A model generated the notes under the pieces. The model had not been told where the DNA came from. It searched no databases and saw only the letters and a program-made list of their open reading frames with translations. A program made the position numbers and the translations under genes. Shown piece after piece: positions 41,025 to 51,062 of a stretch of DNA of 64,000 bases (the stretch's first letter is position 1; every line of letters begins with the position of its first letter). This DNA is from Melieria omissa (Eukaryota > Arthropoda > Insecta > Diptera > Ulidiidae), in contig OZ020267.1 of assembly GCA_963971225.1 (NCBI GenBank), positions 87,595,648 through 87,659,647 on the forward strand. The letters are read 5' to 3'.

Positions 41025-42035
41025 TGTATATAAAAATGTCCAGTGCTCACAACTTTCTTCTAGTCGAATTGTGCTACTAAGTGGAAAGTTCGTACCAAGT
41101 CTCACTGATGCGTGTGTGTACTGCATAACTGTCTGAGCATAAAAAATGTGCCACACCCCTGCGGCTTACAACTCCGAAGTAATTCCATTTAAAAGATTTG
41201 AGTTGTATAGGCGATGTCACACCCCCTTGTTCAATAAAAACCCCATTCCCTCTATCGAAAGATATGATTAAATGGTAGGTTCATACCAAGTTTCATTGAT
41301 GTACGACTTACAGTTCTGCTGCATAAAAGATTTGCCACGCCCCTTGTTCAAAGCCCATAAAATTTTAACAGTAGAATGACACTTCTATGGGACGATGGCA
41401 TATTCAATTTCAATACTGTGCGGCTTACAATTCCGAAGCTATTCCATATAAAAGATTAGAGTTGTATGGGCGGAGCCACGCCCTCGTGTTAAATACCCGC
41501 TTCATTCCCTCTGCCGAAAGATATGACTAAATGGTAAATTCGTACTAAGTTTCATTCATGTGCGACTAACAGTTCCAAATTTATGCGCATAGTTTGGGTC
41601 AAACAAATGTACCACGCCCCTTGTCCAACGTCCATAAAATTTTAACAGTAGTAACATTTGCACATCTATGAGGCGACGCCTCACTAATTTTCAATGTTGT
41701 GCGACTTACTATTTCGAAGCTATTCCACTTAAAAGATTTGAGTTGTATGGGCGGTGCCACACCCCTTGTCCAATACCCACCCCATTCCCTCGGTCGAAGC
41801 ATATGATTAAATAGTAAGTGGGAACTAAATTTAATTGATGTGTGACTTATGGTTCCAAAGTTATTGTCTAAAAATGTATTCTGGTGACGCCACGCAGCGT
41901 TTTCCCGACTTTTCTTTTTTTATAAACCTTCACGTAACAATTTCGAACAAACCCGCCGAAGGAAGTATCCAAGTTGGTCCAGCCGTTCTCGAGTTTTAAG
42001 CAGCCGAATGGACCACGATTAATTTTTATATATAC
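41025..42035. repeat. Diverged tandem repeat, ~260-280-bp unit
   Basis: Blocks like gcggcttacaactccgaag..agatttgagttgtatgggcg..ccacacccc recur near 41161, 41420 and 41698, with half-unit echoes (gtacgacttacagttc.., gccacgccccttgt) near 41305, 41570 and 41840. It ends with ggtccagccgttctcgag near 41980, a phrase common at insect repeat edges. No gene; frames here are incidental. Confidence 0.65.
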
Positions 42036-42240
42036 AGCTAACCCGCCTACAACGCGGGGAATAGGTTCCCAAAAATGCCGCGTTGTAAGAAATCGTGTTG
42101 TAGGAGATATGAACTCCATACAAAAATCAGAGTTTGGTTCCAAAGTAAAAAATTTTTCAATAAAATATGGGAATTTGTATAGTAAAAATATGTGCTTAAT
42201 ATATTTTTGTGTATTTATTTGTTGAGTCATAAGAACATAC

Positions 42241-45200
42241 TTACTTACTTACTTAACTGGCCATAACAACCCGTTATCGGGTTACGGCCTGCCGCAAAAC
42301 TTCTCTCCAGGCGCCTCTGCTTTGCGCGCGCCCTCTCCAGTTAGTAACACCAAGAGATGACAGGGCCTCTTCAACTTGGTCCTTCCACCGGAGACACGGC
42401 CTCCCTCTTCGCCGTCGACCTCCAACCATCGCATCGAACACCTTTGCGCCGGAGCTTCGTCGTCCATGCGGCAGACATGACCGAGCCAGCGTAGCCGCTG
42501 GATGTTTATTCGCTGCGCTACGTCCATGTCCTTATACAGCTCATACAGCTCGTTATTGGTTCGTATACGATAGTCGTCACCAACACGAACAGGGCCGAAG
42601 ATTTTGCGAAGTACCTTCCTCTCGAACACTCCAAGGGCCGCTATGTCGTTTCGTGTCATTGTCCATGCTTCAGCGCCATAGAGGAGCACGGGCAAGATAA
42701 GCGTCCTATAGAGTGAAAGTTTTGTCGGTCGAGAGAGGTCTCTGCTTCTCAATTGCCTACCGAGACCGTAGTAGCACCTGTTGGCAAGAGTTATCCTTCG
42801 CTTTATCTCCAGGCTGACATCATTGCTGCTGTTGATGGCGGTGCCAAGGTAGACGAATTCCTTGACAACTTCAAAAGTATACCTGTCGGCCTCGACGTGA
42901 GACCCTAGCCGCTGCGAGTCCCTGCATGTAGACAGCATATACTTCGTCTTGCCCTCATTTACCACCAGACCCATTTTGGCAGATTCTCTTTCGATAGCCG
43001 CAAAGGCAGCGGTGACATCTCGCTTGTTACGTCCGATGACATCAATGTCATCAGCGTAGGCAAGGAGCTGGACACTTTTGTTGAAAATTGTGCCATTACG
43101 ATGTACATCGGCCTTGCGCAGAACACTCTCCATGGTGAAGTTGAAGAGGTCGCAGGACAAAGGATCACCCTGTCTGAAACCTCGAACGGTATCAAAGGGG
43201 TCGGAGAGGTCACTTCCAACCTTGACGGAGCTGCGCGTATTGCTCAACGTCGCTCTGCAAAGTCTCACGAGCTTTGCAGGGATACCAAGTTCAGACAATG
43301 CGGCATATAAGCGATCCCTTATCGGGCTATCGAATGCTGCCTTGTAATCGATGAAGAGATGGTGTGTATCGATTTGATTCTCATGGGTCTTCTACAGGAT
43401 TTGGCGTAAAGTGAATATCTGGTCGATGGTGGACTTACCAGGTCTAAAGCCGCACTGATAAGGTCCAATCAGCACCTTGGCGAGTGGCTTTAATCTTTCA
43501 CATAGTACGCTCGTCAGGACCTTGTATGCAATGGGAAGTAGGCTTATACCCCTGTAGTTGGCGCATATTGTTGGGTCGCCTTTCTTCAGCACAGGACAAA
43601 GGGCACTGAGGTTCCAATCGTTGGGCATTCGTTCCTCCAGCCATATTTTGCAAATGAGCTGATGCATGCACCCAATCAGCTCACCGCCGCCGGCCTTGAA
43701 CAATTCAGCTGGTAGCCCATCCGGCCCTGCAGCTTTGTTGTTCTTGAGTCGCTGGATAGCGACCCGGACCTCGTCATGGCTGGGCGGTGGCACATCCACA
43801 CCGTCGTCGTCGATTGGTGCCATCTGGACATCTTCACCACTGGCGGTATTGTTCCCTTCGTCGCCTGCGAGCAGCTTGGTGAAGTGCTCCTTCCACAACC
43901 TCAGCACACCCTGCGCATCCGTAACCCGATCCCCGTTTTCGTCTCTGCAAGAAGATGCCCCGGGCTTAAATCCTTCCGTGAGACGCTTAACTTTTTGGAA
44001 GAATTTTCGGGCGTCATTCCTGCTCCTGCACTCCTCGATTTCCTCACGCTCGCGCCTTTCTTGCTCCCGTTTCTTGCGTCTAAAAAGGCACCTCTCTTTC
44101 TTCCTCTCCTCCCGGTATTTTTCTGTCACGGCTCGCGTGGCAGCCGACTGCAGGGTCTTCTTGTAGGCAGCATTCTTCGCTCCAGTGGCTGCGCGACACT
44201 CTTCATCGTACCATTGGTTTTTTGGTGGTGGGCGTCGAAAACCAAGGACATTTTCTGCGGCGGCGCGCATAGAGTGGGATAAGTGAGCCCATAATCCGCC
44301 GATGTCATCAGGTGGAGAGGGGGAGCGACCGAGCTGGTTGGAGAGTTGAGCGGAGTAGGCTTCGGCTACCCCTTGTGATCGCAGCTTGCTGATGTCCAGC
44401 TTTCTTCGCAAACTAGGTTGTGTGGTCTTCGCTGCGCAAAGACGCATGCGTACCTTGGCTGCAACAAGGTAATGGTCCGAGTCGATGTTGGGACCTCGGA
44501 ACGTGCGCACATCTAGAATGCTAGAAGCATGCCTTCCATCAATCACAATGTGATCAATTTGGTTGCGGGTTGATTGATCGGGGGATAACCAGGTCGCCTT
44601 GTGGATATCGAGGTGCTGGAATCTGGTGCTACTAACTACCATGTTTCGTGCCGCGGCGAAATCGATCAGCCTCAGACCATTGTTTGTAGTGGTCGTATGG
44701 AGGCTGAACTGCCCGACAGTGGGACCAAATATACCTTCTCGCCCGACCTTTGCATTGAAGACCCCGAGGACGATTTTGACGTCATGGGCCGGGCACCCGT
44801 CGTAGACGTCCTCGAGCTTCGCATAGAAGGCATCCTTGGCCGCATCGTCCTTCTCTTCCGTCGGGGCGTGTGCGCAAATTAGGCTGATGCTAAAGTATTT
44901 AGCCTTGATGCGGATCGAAGCCAGTCGTTCGTTCACCGGAGTGAACCGAGAGACGTGGTGGCGAAGTCTCTTACTGACCACAAATCCGCAGCCAAATTCG
45001 CGCTTCTCCGCATGGCAGCTGTAGTAGATGTCGCAGTCTGCTCGCTTGGAGCAACCTTGTCCTGTCCATCGCATTTCCTGGATGGCGGTGATGTCAGCCT
45101 TACACTTTGTGAGGGCTTCCGCCAGTTGGATAGAGGCACCTTCCCTATAGAGGGTCCGGACATTCCAGGTACATATCCTCAAATCGTGGTCCTTAAATCG

Positions 45201-45501
45201 TTTGCTGTGGTCGTCAACATTGTGGGCTCCTTCCGAGGCTTGTTTGCTGGCTTTCATTGGTATTTGATTTTCCGTGGCGGGCACCAAACCCTGCGCACAA
45301 CCCAAATTTTAAGTCCTGGGGATTGGACTCGCTGCACACATTAGTTCACTATTCAGCGGGTGCCAAATAGCTATCCAGAAGGGCCGCGCGGAGGCTGTGC
45401 ATCAGCTTGGATTGGACAGGGACAAGGATCGTTCTGGCGTTCGCCTAGTTGAACGCAATCAGAGACTTTACCTTGTATGTCCGCTCCCTTCCTTCCAAGA
45501 A
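42241..45501 (-). mobile_element. RTE-clade LINE (3261 bp) inside the MITE
   Basis: The 13-bp duplication CATAAGAACATAC flanks it (42228-42240 and 45502-45514). The 3' end (left) carries a GTAA-type tetranucleotide tail, typical of RTE elements, and the 5' end lies near 45501. One long endonuclease-RT reading frame. Close to full length. Confidence 0.92.
42282..45305 (-). pseudogene. RTE ORF: endonuclease-RT with one stop and a lost catalytic Asp
   Basis: The endonuclease half has RICTWNVRTLYREGAS, ITAIQEMRWTGQG and the end motif DSDHYLV, but the D-x-N motif (family GDFNAKVG) reads GVFNAKVG, losing a catalytic Asp. The RT half has KAAGPDGLPAELFKAGGGE, GFRPGKSTIDQIF, RGFRQGDPLSC and LLAYADDIDVIG. 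A single in-frame TAG at 43392-43394, between RQIL and KTHEN, splits the frame; the next bases continue in frame. An otherwise well-preserved copy. Family assignment is firm (RTE, related to the RT in CFDP2/BovB-type sequences). Confidence 0.9.
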
Positions 45502-45514
45502 CATAAGAACATAC

Positions 45515-46038
45515 ATATTATGTAATTATGTAATGTAAACAAAATAAAATAAGATTTCAATTCTACGTAATTTTTTCGCAATTTTTTACACGCGTTTTTA
45601 GATTGATGCTCTTATTTGCAATGGCGACAACAAACTAACAAAAAAATTACTACATCAAATGAAAGTAGCATAAATCGTTGTGTGATGCTATAACCGCGGG
45701 GAAACCCCTTTTTTTAATTTTGTCGTTGTTGAACATTATTTTGACAGCTCTTAAGATGTTGGACAAGAGACTACACAATTACGTATTTGATTGTCACTTT
45801 GTACACACATGTTAAAGTGTAGGGTGGCAATGCTATAAAAAAGATAGGTATCAAAGTATGAACAAAATGCAAAGAATTTTATTTGGGAAAGAAAACCTTT
45901 TTCAAATTAAAATAGTAAATATTTGAAAAAATTTTCGTAAAAATCGCGTTGTGAGAGTAGCGTTGTAAGAAAATGTCCGCATTTTGGGAACCGCGTTGTA
46001 GCGAAAACGCGTTATAGGAACCCGCGTTGTAGGAGGGT
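45515..46038. other. Right part of the TA-flanked MITE
   Basis: AT-rich interior and the right inverted repeat with tandem cgcgttgta motifs (45945-46038). Non-coding. Confidence 0.6.
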
Positions 46039-46040
46039 TA

Positions 46041-46365
46041 CGTGTATAGATATATATCAACATTTTGCATGAACGAATCTATTGAATTATTGAAAAGATT
46101 ACACCAGTATAAGACTAAACAGATTTTTATTAGCAAATGAACAGCTATCTTTAAATGCTTACCCTGCAAGACAGGTACCGGTTAGATTACCAGTCATCTA
46201 ACTGGTAGTACTGTGAAAGTTTCAGTTACCGCTTGTTCTGGAGTTTCTATCACTTTCTTAAGGGCGATGGGAAAATAATGACTGAAACTCATGTATACAT
46301 GTGATCTTCTATCCCATTCTCACACATTTGTTTGCCAACATATTTCAGACATATGCTTATCTCGC
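46041..46365. other. Non-coding stretch before the 100-bp array
   Basis: Contains loosely related taccggtta/agtactg motifs (about 46175-46260), perhaps a decayed array unit. No ORF. Confidence 0.4.
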
Positions 46366-46550
46366 TCACTTTCGTTAGCAGTACTGGGTATATTACCGGT
46401 AAAATACCCGAAAGTTTTCTCAAATGAGTAACGTAAGTATCGGTTATAGGTAACATATAAACCAGTCACTCTCGTTAGAAGTACTGGGTATATAACCGGT
46501 AAAATACCCGAAAGTTTTCCTAAAACAGTAACGTAAATATCGGTTATAGG
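46366..46550. repeat. 100-bp tandem repeat, split by hAT
   Basis: Unit tcact..tcgttagcagtactgggtat..accggtaaaatacccgaaag..cggttataggtaacatataaaccag starts at 46366 and again at 46466. The second unit is interrupted by the hAT at 46551, and its end (taacatataaaccag) resumes at 50142, followed by a decayed third unit. Confidence 0.8.
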
Positions 46551-46850
46551 CAGGGCCGGATTAACAAGTAGGCAGAATAGGCAGTTGCCTGAAATGAAAA
46601 AGACTTCTAAAATTTTCTTACAAACATAAAATTCTAGAGAGTGAAAGAAAAATATAATCAGAACTGAAAATAAATTTTACTCAAATAAATAAAACTCAAT
46701 TGACCGCATTCAAAAGGCGACGACCGACGAACTAGTCAACTACACGCTGGGAAGCACATTCGAATGCGACGAATGCAGTTTACGATTCATTTGATATCAT
46801 ATTAAAGGCTCTAGAAATCATTGCTGATGATGAATCACAAAATACTGATA

Positions 46851-48031
46851 GGGGAATTCTTTGTAAGGTGCCACTCTTTGTAAGGTGCCACCCCTGCTCG
46901 ATTTCGACGTTCCAGCAATCCAAGAAAAAAAATTCCTATTGTCACTTGAGGTATATATGTCAACATCAATTGTAATGTAGTTTTTAACACTCCGATAACC
47001 GACAAATTTTTAAACGGCCAACGCCCAAGAAAGACCTGTATAATTAAGTGTTACATACTGTATCTAGATGTGTTTGGAAAGCAAAAAGCTAAGCTTCGTG
47101 TATATTTTTTAGTAAACATATGTGTATTTTTTACCACAGACAGATAGGCAAAAACGTATGCAATACAAAATAATTGCTTTAAAAACGCCATAGGTCCCTA
47201 TGGACCTTGTTGGGCATCGGAGGGTTAAGGAAACAGACGCAATAACACGGTCTGGGTAAATAAAAGTGTAAAATTTGGTTAAGAAAAAACATAAAAATGA
47301 AAACTGAAGGTTTTGTTTCGGTGAAAAAGTAACCAAAAACTTATAAAAAACTAAGGTAAATATCAGTGTTGGACTTAATTATTAATGCTTTTTCATAATC
47401 CGAAATGATATCCGAGCATATCGTAAAAGGATCAAATTTATTCAATGATTTCCAAAATGGCGTGAAAATGTAAAGTGCCACCTTTTTTTCTTTGTAAGGT
47501 GCCACCCCCCTTTTTTCATTGTTTTGTGGTCCTATATCAGTAAAATGACTTTTTATTGCTCGGAGTCGTCATTACAATGAATTTAAAGTGTTCTTAGTAA
47601 ATTTTTCTCTAATCCTATTATGAGGAATAAATTAGTTCAGTTTTGTTTATCAATTTCCATACAATTATTCGTTTTCTTCGTTACCATTCAATTTGCATTT
47701 TGCTTTCGGTTATTTTCTATTCAATTCAAATTAAATTCAAGAATCTTTCGTATATTTTCTAAATCATGCATTTTGACTTGAAATTTCTACGTTTTTAGCG
47801 GTTTTTTAGGGGGTGGCACTTTACATTAAAAAATTGTAGGGTGTCGATTTTGAACACTTTGGGAAATTGGCTGTAAAATTCCTATTTACGAAAAATTTAA
47901 ATGAAGTGTTACCTTGGATCATAGTTCTTTAAATAATCTTTCCAACGGTATATTAAAATATGCGATACGTTAATTTTCTAACGAGCTTTGCGCAAAAAAG
48001 CTATGGGGTGGCACCTTACAAAGAATTCCCC
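46851..48031. mobile_element. TA-flanked element with GGTGCCAC motif repeats (1181 bp)
   Basis: Exact 24-bp ends beginning GGGGAATTCTTTGTAAGGTG (then CCAC) and the reverse complement at 48008-48031, flanked by TA (46849-46850 and 48032-48033). The phrase TTTGTAAGGTGCCACC recurs at 46876-46892 and about 47500, and a variant near 47815. No ORF of note (a 75-residue antisense frame at 47109-47336 has no motif). Non-autonomous Tc1/mariner-like by target site. Confidence 0.85.
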
Positions 48032-48103
48032 TACTCATTATGAGGCGACGTGTATCGCGAATAAAATGCAAAAATTCGAATTTGGTTTCATGTTGATTTT
48101 ATG

Positions 48104-49154
48104 CAATGCAATATTGCGAGGTGCTTTCATCATACCTTGATGACAGATAAGATAAGATTAAGTACGAAAACGCCCATTCTTGTTTGAAAAAAATTAGTGC
48201 TGGTGTACCGCAAGGGAGCATTCTGGGGCCTCTGCTGTACCTCCTGTATACATACGACTTACCATCAGCAAATCAGCAAGTAACCGCAACATTTGCGGAC
48301 GATACCGCTGTTCTGGCTACAGGCAACACTATTGAAGACGCGACTGCTAAGCTACAAGAGGCTGTTAATCGTATTGCTCTATGGGCTAAGAAATGGCGCA
48401 TTAAGTTAAATAAAACCAAATCAGTGCATATAATTTTTTCACTGAAAAAAATTCTTTACAAACCGATTTTCATTGATGGGTTAATAATCCCACATGTCAA
48501 CGAAGCCAAATACCTGGGTATTACACTCGACGCCAAATTGCGCTGGAAAGCTCACGTAAAGAAAAAACGAGAGGAGCTTGATTGAAACTGAACAGATTGT
48601 ACCACCTTATTGGCAGACAATCTAGCCTATCAATTCACAACAAACTAATGATGTATAAACAAATACTGAAGCCGACCTGGACCTATGGCATCCAATTTTG
48701 GGGATGTGCTAGCGAAATATACATTGCCACTATCCAACGTTTTCAAAATAAAGGGCTACGGTGTATTGTTAATGCACCATACTACATTAGAAATAGTGAT
48801 CTCCATCGTGATCTTGGCATGCCAACCGTCACTAATGTGACAAAAAAATTTGCCATTGCTCACAAACAGCCACTAAAATCGCATGTCAACGTTGCAGCAT
48901 CCAGTATACTTCTGATGACTTCGCAGCATAGGCGGCTAAAGCGTAAAACAGTGTCAGACCTAATGGAGCTCGAGTAGCCGATATTTTATTTATATGTTAT
49001 ATGTTAGCATGTACATAAAATACTTCACGCTTTTCTTTTAATTTGCTTAATTTACTCAAACAAAATTGCTAGTTAGTATAACCTTTATATACTGGGTGCA
49101 ATTATAATACGTGTCTGTATATTGTTTAAGATTCGTTAATAAAAAAACAAAAAA
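48104..49154 (+). mobile_element. Jockey-type LINE, 5' truncated (1051 bp)
   Basis: The 14-bp duplication ATGTTGATTTTATG flanks it (48090-48103 and 49155-49168), with an A-rich tail (aataaaaaaacaaaaaa) at the 3' end. It encodes the second half of RT. Target-primed insertion with 5' truncation, as LINEs usually do. Confidence 0.92.
48184..48977 (+). pseudogene. Jockey-type RT C-terminal half, frameshifted
   Basis: ISAGVPQGSILGPLLYLLYT and catalytic TFADDTAVLAT (48190-48320), then LGITLDAKLRWKAHV, then after a frame change at 48582 the thumb MMYKQILKPTWTYGIQFWGC and a Jockey-like C-terminus. No RNase H. Nonfunctional fragment. Confidence 0.9.
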
Positions 49155-50198
49155 ATGTTGATTTTATGGAACTCTATTTTGACTGCTATGCGTTCAGTGA
49201 GTAAGTCATTGCAAAGTGAAAAAGCAGATTTGCAAACGTGTGCTTTTTTGTACGGATCGTTAGAAGAGAGTTTAATTTCATTCCGTGAAAAGTTCAATAA
49301 TTTCGAGGAAAAAACAAAACAATTATTACCTGGCGTAGGTTATACAGAAATCGTAAAACGTACTCGTCGTAGAAAAAAACAACCTAATGACGGAAATGCT
49401 CCAGAAGTAGAATTTTCGCCTCGCGATGATTTTAGGACAAACGGTTTCCTCGAAATCATCGACAATCTTCACAGTGAAATCAAACGACGTGCGAAAGTGT
49501 ATATGGAAGTTTCAGAGAGATTTGCATTTCTCATCAACTTTTCTCTAAGTGATGGAGACCTCCACGAAGCTATAAATAGCTTAGTTCGTTTTTATTCTAG
49601 AGATTTGGAAGAATTTTTCATTGAAATGAAACAATTCCAAAGTTACGTGAACTCCAGATACACTAATGCACAAAAAACTCATAGTCATTTGTATAAGATT
49701 CTAATGGAAGCTGAATTAGCCGATGTATTTCCTAACACAGAAATAGCTCTTCGGATTTTTTTAACATTAATGATCACAAATTGTTCTGCCGAACGATCCC
49801 TCTCGCAATTAAAAAGAATCAAAGCTGCTGAAAGAGCTACAACGCGACAAGAGCGACTCGAGACGTTAGGTATACTTTGCATTGAGTCAGATTTATTGAA
49901 CAAAATCGATATTGATGATATAATTGATGAATTTGCCGAAAACAAATCTAGAAAACGACATGTTTAAAATGTAGATAGTAATTTTATTGATATTATTACA
50001 TTGTGACAATAAAATTTTTATGAAAGATATAAGTTTGTATTTTTTAATCGAAAAAAGAAGGGAACGGACGTGAAAAAAAGGGCCCCCAAATTGATGGTTG
50101 CCTAGGGCCCCGTTGAGGGTTGATGCGGCCCTGGTTGTAGGTAACATATAAACCAGTCACCCTTACCAAATATTTTAGCTACTGCTTTCGGTTAAATA

Positions 50199-50600
50199 GT
50201 CGGCCTCGATAGTCAAGCGGGTAGCGCGCTGGCTCCTCATACCAAAGGCTCCAGGTTCGATTCCTGGCTCGGGCTGGTGAACAACTCATCTACTTCTATC
50301 GCTATCCACATGAAGGGAATGAGAATTACAAGAATCGCACAAGTGCGCTCTTGGTAGGCAATGGCAAAACCTCCAAGTGTGAACGAAAAACTGCCAATCG
50401 CCGTTCGGATTCGGCGTTAAACTGTAGGTCCCCTCCCCCCTTTCCCCATCCGCTTGAAATGTGTGCTGTAACATATGTTGGCAAAAAAACAGTGTTGCAT
50501 ACACAGTTCAAAAACGGGTGAAATATGTGGTATCACAATGGGCCTTTCAGGCCTCCGAGTGTGTCTCTTATAGAGGCAGCCACCGCAACCTAACCTAACC
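50199..50600 (+). mobile_element. tRNA-derived SINE (SINE2, 402 bp)
   Basis: The 12-bp duplication TTCGGTTAAATA flanks it (50187-50198 and 50601-50612). The tRNA-like head has A box TAGTCAAGCGG (50210-50220) and B box GGTTCGATTCC (50254-50264). The core ccgttcggattcggcgttaa then actgtaggtccc (about 50400-50430) is shared with the SINE at 6154-6470. The 3' end cacaatgggcc..aggcctccgagtg..aacctaacctaacc matches the 3' end of the LOA-like LINE at 52931. It is not a tRNA gene: no acceptor-stem pairing after the head and a long tail. Confidence 0.92.
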
Positions 50601-50612
50601 TTCGGTTAAATA

Positions 50613-50888
50613 ACCGGTGCCGTTTCCAATAAAATAACTAAATGATTTGTTTTTAATTAAAAAAACTGTTTATTATATTATTTTATTATTATTTTGGGGC
50701 ATTTTTGCATTCATATTTTTTTGGTTTGACCCGATTGTGGCAGCGCTCTACCACCTTTTTGATTCCCTTTTCAAACGCCATTCGACCTTGGGCCTTGATT
50801 CATCTATAAGAGAGAACACAAGAACAAGAACACAAATTATGTACATAATGATACATATTGTGATAAATACTTGTTATATATGATAAAC
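50613..50888. other. Array remnant and T-rich sequence
   Basis: Taaccggtgccg continues the decayed array; then T-rich DNA. The 50647-50883 frame is hydrophobic only because of the T-richness and is not supported. Confidence 0.4.
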
Positions 50889-51062
50889 TCAGCTTTTGTG
50901 GCGAATTGCCCATGACTTAACCTCAAAACATTTGTCCTGGACAATATGTTCGCCCTCATCAGCAAAATGCTCGCTGCTAGCGAGCGAATCTTCCTCTATT
51001 TTATTGTCTAATTTCCTAAACTTCCTAACATTGGCTTCGAAATTTCTTTTTCCCCTACTCAT
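50889..51062 (-). CDS. Small hypothetical ORF (57 aa)
   Basis: ATG at 51062, MSRGKRNFEANVRKFRKLDN then EEDSLASSEHFADEGEHIV, ending FEVKSWAIRHKS. The composition is protein-like (charged, amphipathic) and unlike the AT-rich surroundings. The end resembles a WA-x-H-N type motif I associate with first exons of some insect transposon or host proteins, so this may be a first exon whose partner is lost. No function is claimed. Too short for usual gene calls. Confidence 0.3.
   Translation of the reverse strand: MSRGKRNFEANVRKFRKLDNKIEEDSLASSEHFADEGEHIVQDKCFEVKSWAIRHKS

Larger units (their letters stand above)
42041..46038. mobile_element. TA-flanked MITE with nested RTE LINE
   Basis: Ends ACCCGCCTACAACGCGGG and, in reverse complement, ACCCTCCTACAACGCGGG; TA on both sides (42039-42040 and 46039-46040). 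Several GCGTTGTA-type subterminal motifs occur at both ends. Without the LINE and one duplication it is about 724 bp, non-coding. Tc1/mariner-type by target site. Confidence 0.8.
46770..49967 (+). pseudogene. hAT transposase C-terminal half, interrupted
   Basis: Coding blocks about 46770-46850, 48034-48103 and 49169-49967 fit together in one frame across both insertions. The first two blocks correspond to the region before the hAT dimerisation domain as in ZMYM1-like and related transposases (DSFDIILKALEIIADDESQ, then EATCIANKMQKFEFGFML). The last block ends in the dimerisation motif (ITNCSAERSLSQLKRIK). The N-terminal zinc finger and first catalytic part are absent. Not functional. Confidence 0.85.
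46551..50133 (+). mobile_element. hAT element, internally deleted, with two nested insertions
   Basis: Ends CAGGGCCGG.. and ..GCGGCCCTG with the 8-bp duplication gttatagg/gttgtagg (one mismatch; 46543-46550 and 50134-50141). Coding text is only the C-terminal half of a hAT transposase. A TA-flanked element (46851-48031) and a Jockey-type LINE (48104-49154) interrupt it; removing both restores one continuous frame. Confidence 0.9.

Noticed and set aside
46366..46550. CRISPR-like array
   Set aside because: Two direct 100-bp copies without spacers in a eukaryotic genome; an ordinary tandem repeat.
47109..47336. 75-residue antisense frame
   Set aside because: Inside the TA-flanked element, AT-rich, no motif.
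50199..50275. tRNA gene
   Set aside because: A and B boxes are present, but the rest is a SINE with target duplication; no acceptor stem closes.
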